From Anaerolineales bacterium UBA6663 (GTDB lineage: Bacteria; Chloroflexota; Anaerolineae; Anaerolineales; UBA6663), in assembly GCA_002455335.1 (NCBI GenBank), contig DKKP01000109.1, forward strand, positions 323-8,840: a DNA stretch of 8,518 nt, given 5' to 3'. The stretch's first letter is position 1; each line of letters starts with the position of its first letter. A program made the translations under genes and the position numbers. Under the pieces are notes generated by a model, which did no database searches, was not told where the DNA came from, and saw only the letters and a list, made by a program, of their open reading frames with translations. Shown here piece after piece: positions 7,101-8,518 of the stretch.

Positions 7101-7220
7101 CTCTTATCCAGAGAGGCTGAGGGACCGGCCCGTTGAAGCCTCGGCAACCAACTCGCAAGAGTCAGGTGCCAAATCCGGCAGTAGCGACGACGAAAGTCGT
7201 CGGTTTCTGGAAGATGAGAG
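7101..7220 (+). promoter_or_regulatory. SAM-I (S-box) riboswitch aptamer
   Basis: This matches the S-box consensus across its length. P1 is CTCTTATC (7101-7108) with GATGAGAG (7213-7220), 8 bp with one G-U pair. P2 is GAGGC (7113-7117) with GCCTC (7138-7142), enclosing the conserved GAGGGACCGGCCC kink-turn/pseudoknot segment and the GAA before GCCTCGGCAACC. P3 uses ACC/GGT (7147-7149 with 7165-7167) and ACTC/GAGT around a GCAA tetraloop. The conserved GGTGCCAAATCC joins P3 to P4, and P4 ends in a 7-bp stem CGACGAC/GTCGTCG with a GAAA tetraloop. It binds S-adenosylmethionine and stabilises P1. It sits upstream of cystathionine gamma-synthase, a typical S-box target. Confidence 0.97.
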
Positions 7221-7239
7221 TGAGGGAGACCGCATCGCG

Positions 7240-7271
7240 CCCCTTCTCGCATCCAGAAGGGGTTTTTGTTT
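7240..7271 (+). terminator. Riboswitch-controlled intrinsic terminator
   Basis: An 8-bp stem CCCCTTCT (7240-7247) with AGAAGGGG (7255-7262), a 7-nt loop, then TTTTTGTTT. Its 5' arm can pair instead with the 3' strand of aptamer P1: 7213-7226 with 7240-7253 gives ten Watson-Crick pairs, one G-U and three mismatches, an antiterminator. With SAM bound, P1 holds that strand and the terminator forms. Without SAM the antiterminator allows read-through. This is the standard S-box OFF switch. Confidence 0.93.
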
Positions 7272-7278
7272 CCCCCTC

Positions 7279-7314
7279 TGGCCTCTCGGATAAGTGTATT
7301 GAGTGGAGAGGCCA
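7279..7314 (+). promoter_or_regulatory. Hairpin sequestering the Shine-Dalgarno sequence of the downstream gene
   Basis: A perfect 9-bp inverted repeat TGGCCTCTC (7279-7287) with GAGAGGCCA (7306-7314) has an 18-nt loop. Its 3' arm contains the Shine-Dalgarno GGAGAGG (7305-7311), and the stem ends 2 nt before the ATG. It would hide the ribosome site when folded. The anti-SD arm GCCTCTC (7281-7287) is also complementary to GAGAGGC at 7111-7117 in the aptamer P2 5' strand, so alternative pairing is possible. The structure is visible; a regulatory role is inferred. Confidence 0.6.
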
Positions 7315-7316
7315 TC

Positions 7317-8518
7317 ATGACCAATCGACATCCCCGCAACCAGACCGCCGCATCCCGCGTCCAACAGGCGGCGCCCACGCTGAACTTCGTCGTCGGCGAG
7401 GAGAGCCCGACGACCGGAGAGGCGAGCCACGCGCCCGTCATCCGCGGCGCAGGCACGGCCAGTGTGCACGCCGGGCGGCGGCGCGAGAACCCTTATCACG
7501 CGCTGCACACGCCCGTTGTGCAATCGGCCACGTATACCTTCCGCGACACGGCTGACTTGTGCGCCTATCAGGAGGCGCGTCTTTGGGGCGGACCGGCCGA
7601 TCAGGGGGCCGAAGGGCGGCGCGTCGAGTACGGGCGTTACGGCAACCCGACTGTCGCGGCCTGCGAGGCGCGCCTCGCGGCGCTCGATCATGGCGAGGAC
7701 GCGCTGCTGTTGGCCTCGGGCATGAATGCGATCACGACAGTGCTGCTCGCGATGCTGTCGGCGGGCAGCCATGTGGTCATCGGCGCCGACTGCTATCGCC
7801 GGACACGCCAGTTCTGCAAGACCTATCTCAAGCGCTTCGGCATCAGCCACACGGTTGTGCCGATGGGCGATTACATTGCGCTCGAGGCGGCGCTCCAGCC
7901 CAACACGCGCCTGATCGTCACCGAGTCGCCGACGAACCCGTACCTGCGCGTCGTCGATCTGCCGCGCGTCGCCGACATCGCCCGCCGGCATCATGTCAAG
8001 TCCGTGATCGACGCGACCTTCGCCAGCCCGATCAACCAGCGGCCGCTCGACTTTGGGATCGACCTTGTCGTGCACTCGGCCACCAAGTACCTCAGCGGCC
8101 ACAACGACCTGCTCGCCGGCGTGGTCGTCGGCGAGGCCGGGTTGATCGACTCGCTCAGGCAATCTGCCGGCGTCCTGGGCGGCGTAATCGATCCGTCCGC
8201 CGCGGCGCTCCTCGCACGTGGGCTGACAACGCTCGGGCTGCGCGTCGAACGTCACAACGCAAACGCGCTGCGTATCTCCGAGTTCCTCGAGTCGCACCCG
8301 GCGGTGTCTCGCGTCTGGTACCCGGGGCTGACCTCGCACCCCGATCATGCCGTGGCGCACGCCCAGATGCTCGGCTATGGCGGCGTCGTGAGCTTCGAGG
8401 TCGGCGCGACGCTCGAGGACGCCAGCCGCTTCATCGATGCCACACGGTTGCCGATCATCGCGCCGTCGCTTGGCGGGGCCGAGACCCTGATCGAGCAGCC
8501 CGCGCTGATGAGCTACTA
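7317..8518 (+). CDS. metB: Cystathionine gamma-synthase (plant-like), 3' end cut by window edge
   Basis: A PLP enzyme of the Cys/Met metabolism family that joins cysteine to an activated homoserine ester to make cystathionine for methionine synthesis in the cytoplasm. 400 residues are visible. Motifs are EYGRYGNPT at 104-112 (phosphate-binding Tyr and Arg), SGM at 134-136 before the cofactor-stacking region, TESPTNPYLRVVD at 202-214, IDATFASP at 231-238 (Asp232 to the pyridine nitrogen), and HSATKYLSGHND with Schiff-base Lys257. The C-terminal half (LGGVIDPSAAALLARGL, VWYPGLTSHPDH, APSLGGAETLIEQPALMSY) matches my memory of plant cystathionine gamma-synthases closely; about 45 residues are probably missing. 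A non-conserved N-terminal extension of about 45 residues precedes the core. The start is supported by GGAGAGG 5 nt upstream. Expression is controlled by the SAM-I leader. O-acylhomoserine sulfhydrylase or methionine gamma-lyase activity is the alternative. Confidence 0.9.
   Translation, partial: MTNRHPRNQTAASRVQQAAPTLNFVVGEESPTTGEASHAPVIRGAGTASVHAGRRRENPYHALHTPVVQSATYTFRDTADLCAYQEARLWGGPADQGAEGRRVEYGRYGNPTVAACEARLAALDHGEDALLLASGMNAITTVLLAMLSAGSHVVIGADCYRRTRQFCKTYLKRFGISHTVVPMGDYIALEAALQPNTRLIVTESPTNPYLRVVDLPRVADIARRHHVKSVIDATFASPINQRPLDFGIDLVVHSATKYLSGHNDLLAGVVVGEAGLIDSLRQSAGVLGGVIDPSAAALLARGLTTLGLRVERHNANALRISEFLESHPAVSRVWYPGLTSHPDHAVAHAQMLGYGGVVSFEVGATLEDASRFIDATRLPIIAPSLGGAETLIEQPALMSY

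Noticed and set aside
7104..8360. 418-codon minus-strand frame opposite the riboswitch and metB
   Set aside because: It covers the antisense of a structured riboswitch and a well-supported enzyme gene, and the protein has no recognisable domain.

Overview
The window is a high-GC bacterial chromosome segment with ordinary, non-mobile gene content. It contains five protein genes (two cut by the window edges), one tRNA and an unusually readable set of control elements. The tRNA has no encoded CCA. The cystathionine gamma-synthase resembles the plant enzyme, the histidine kinase is a very large multidomain protein, and a SAM-I riboswitch is present. This mix would fit a Chloroflexota-like lineage, but that is a guess from gene style, not from a marker gene.

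Left part (1-1383), minus strand. A tRNA-Thr(CGU) gene with its own TATACT promoter is closed by a strong intrinsic terminator. Just beyond the terminator begins udk (uridine kinase). Its stop codon overlaps the start of a polysaccharide flippase-type membrane protein that runs off the left edge.

Middle (1384-6970). A CPA2-family (YbaL/Kef-like) cation/proton antiporter with a C-terminal RCK domain lies on the minus strand and starts with TTG behind a strong Shine-Dalgarno sequence. It is divergent from a 1120-residue membrane histidine kinase on the plus strand. The kinase is built as multi-TM, Cache-like periplasmic sensor, HAMP, GAF, PAS, HisKA and HATPase. Its TATACT box sits where transcription would begin at the ATG itself, so a leaderless mRNA is likely. 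The 223-bp shared intergenic region carries an operator-like inverted repeat.

Right part (6971-8518). A near-consensus sigma-70 promoter drives a leader containing a complete SAM-I (S-box) riboswitch, an antiterminator/terminator pair and then a second hairpin that buries the Shine-Dalgarno sequence. The regulated gene is a plant-like cystathionine gamma-synthase (methionine biosynthesis), cut by the right edge. High SAM should fold the aptamer, form the terminator and shut the gene off. The SD hairpin suggests a possible second, translational layer.

I see no CRISPR array, transposase, integrase or phage gene, and no evidence of a wholly new system. The most interesting points are the two-tier methionine leader, the leaderless-type promoters and the kinase's architecture.
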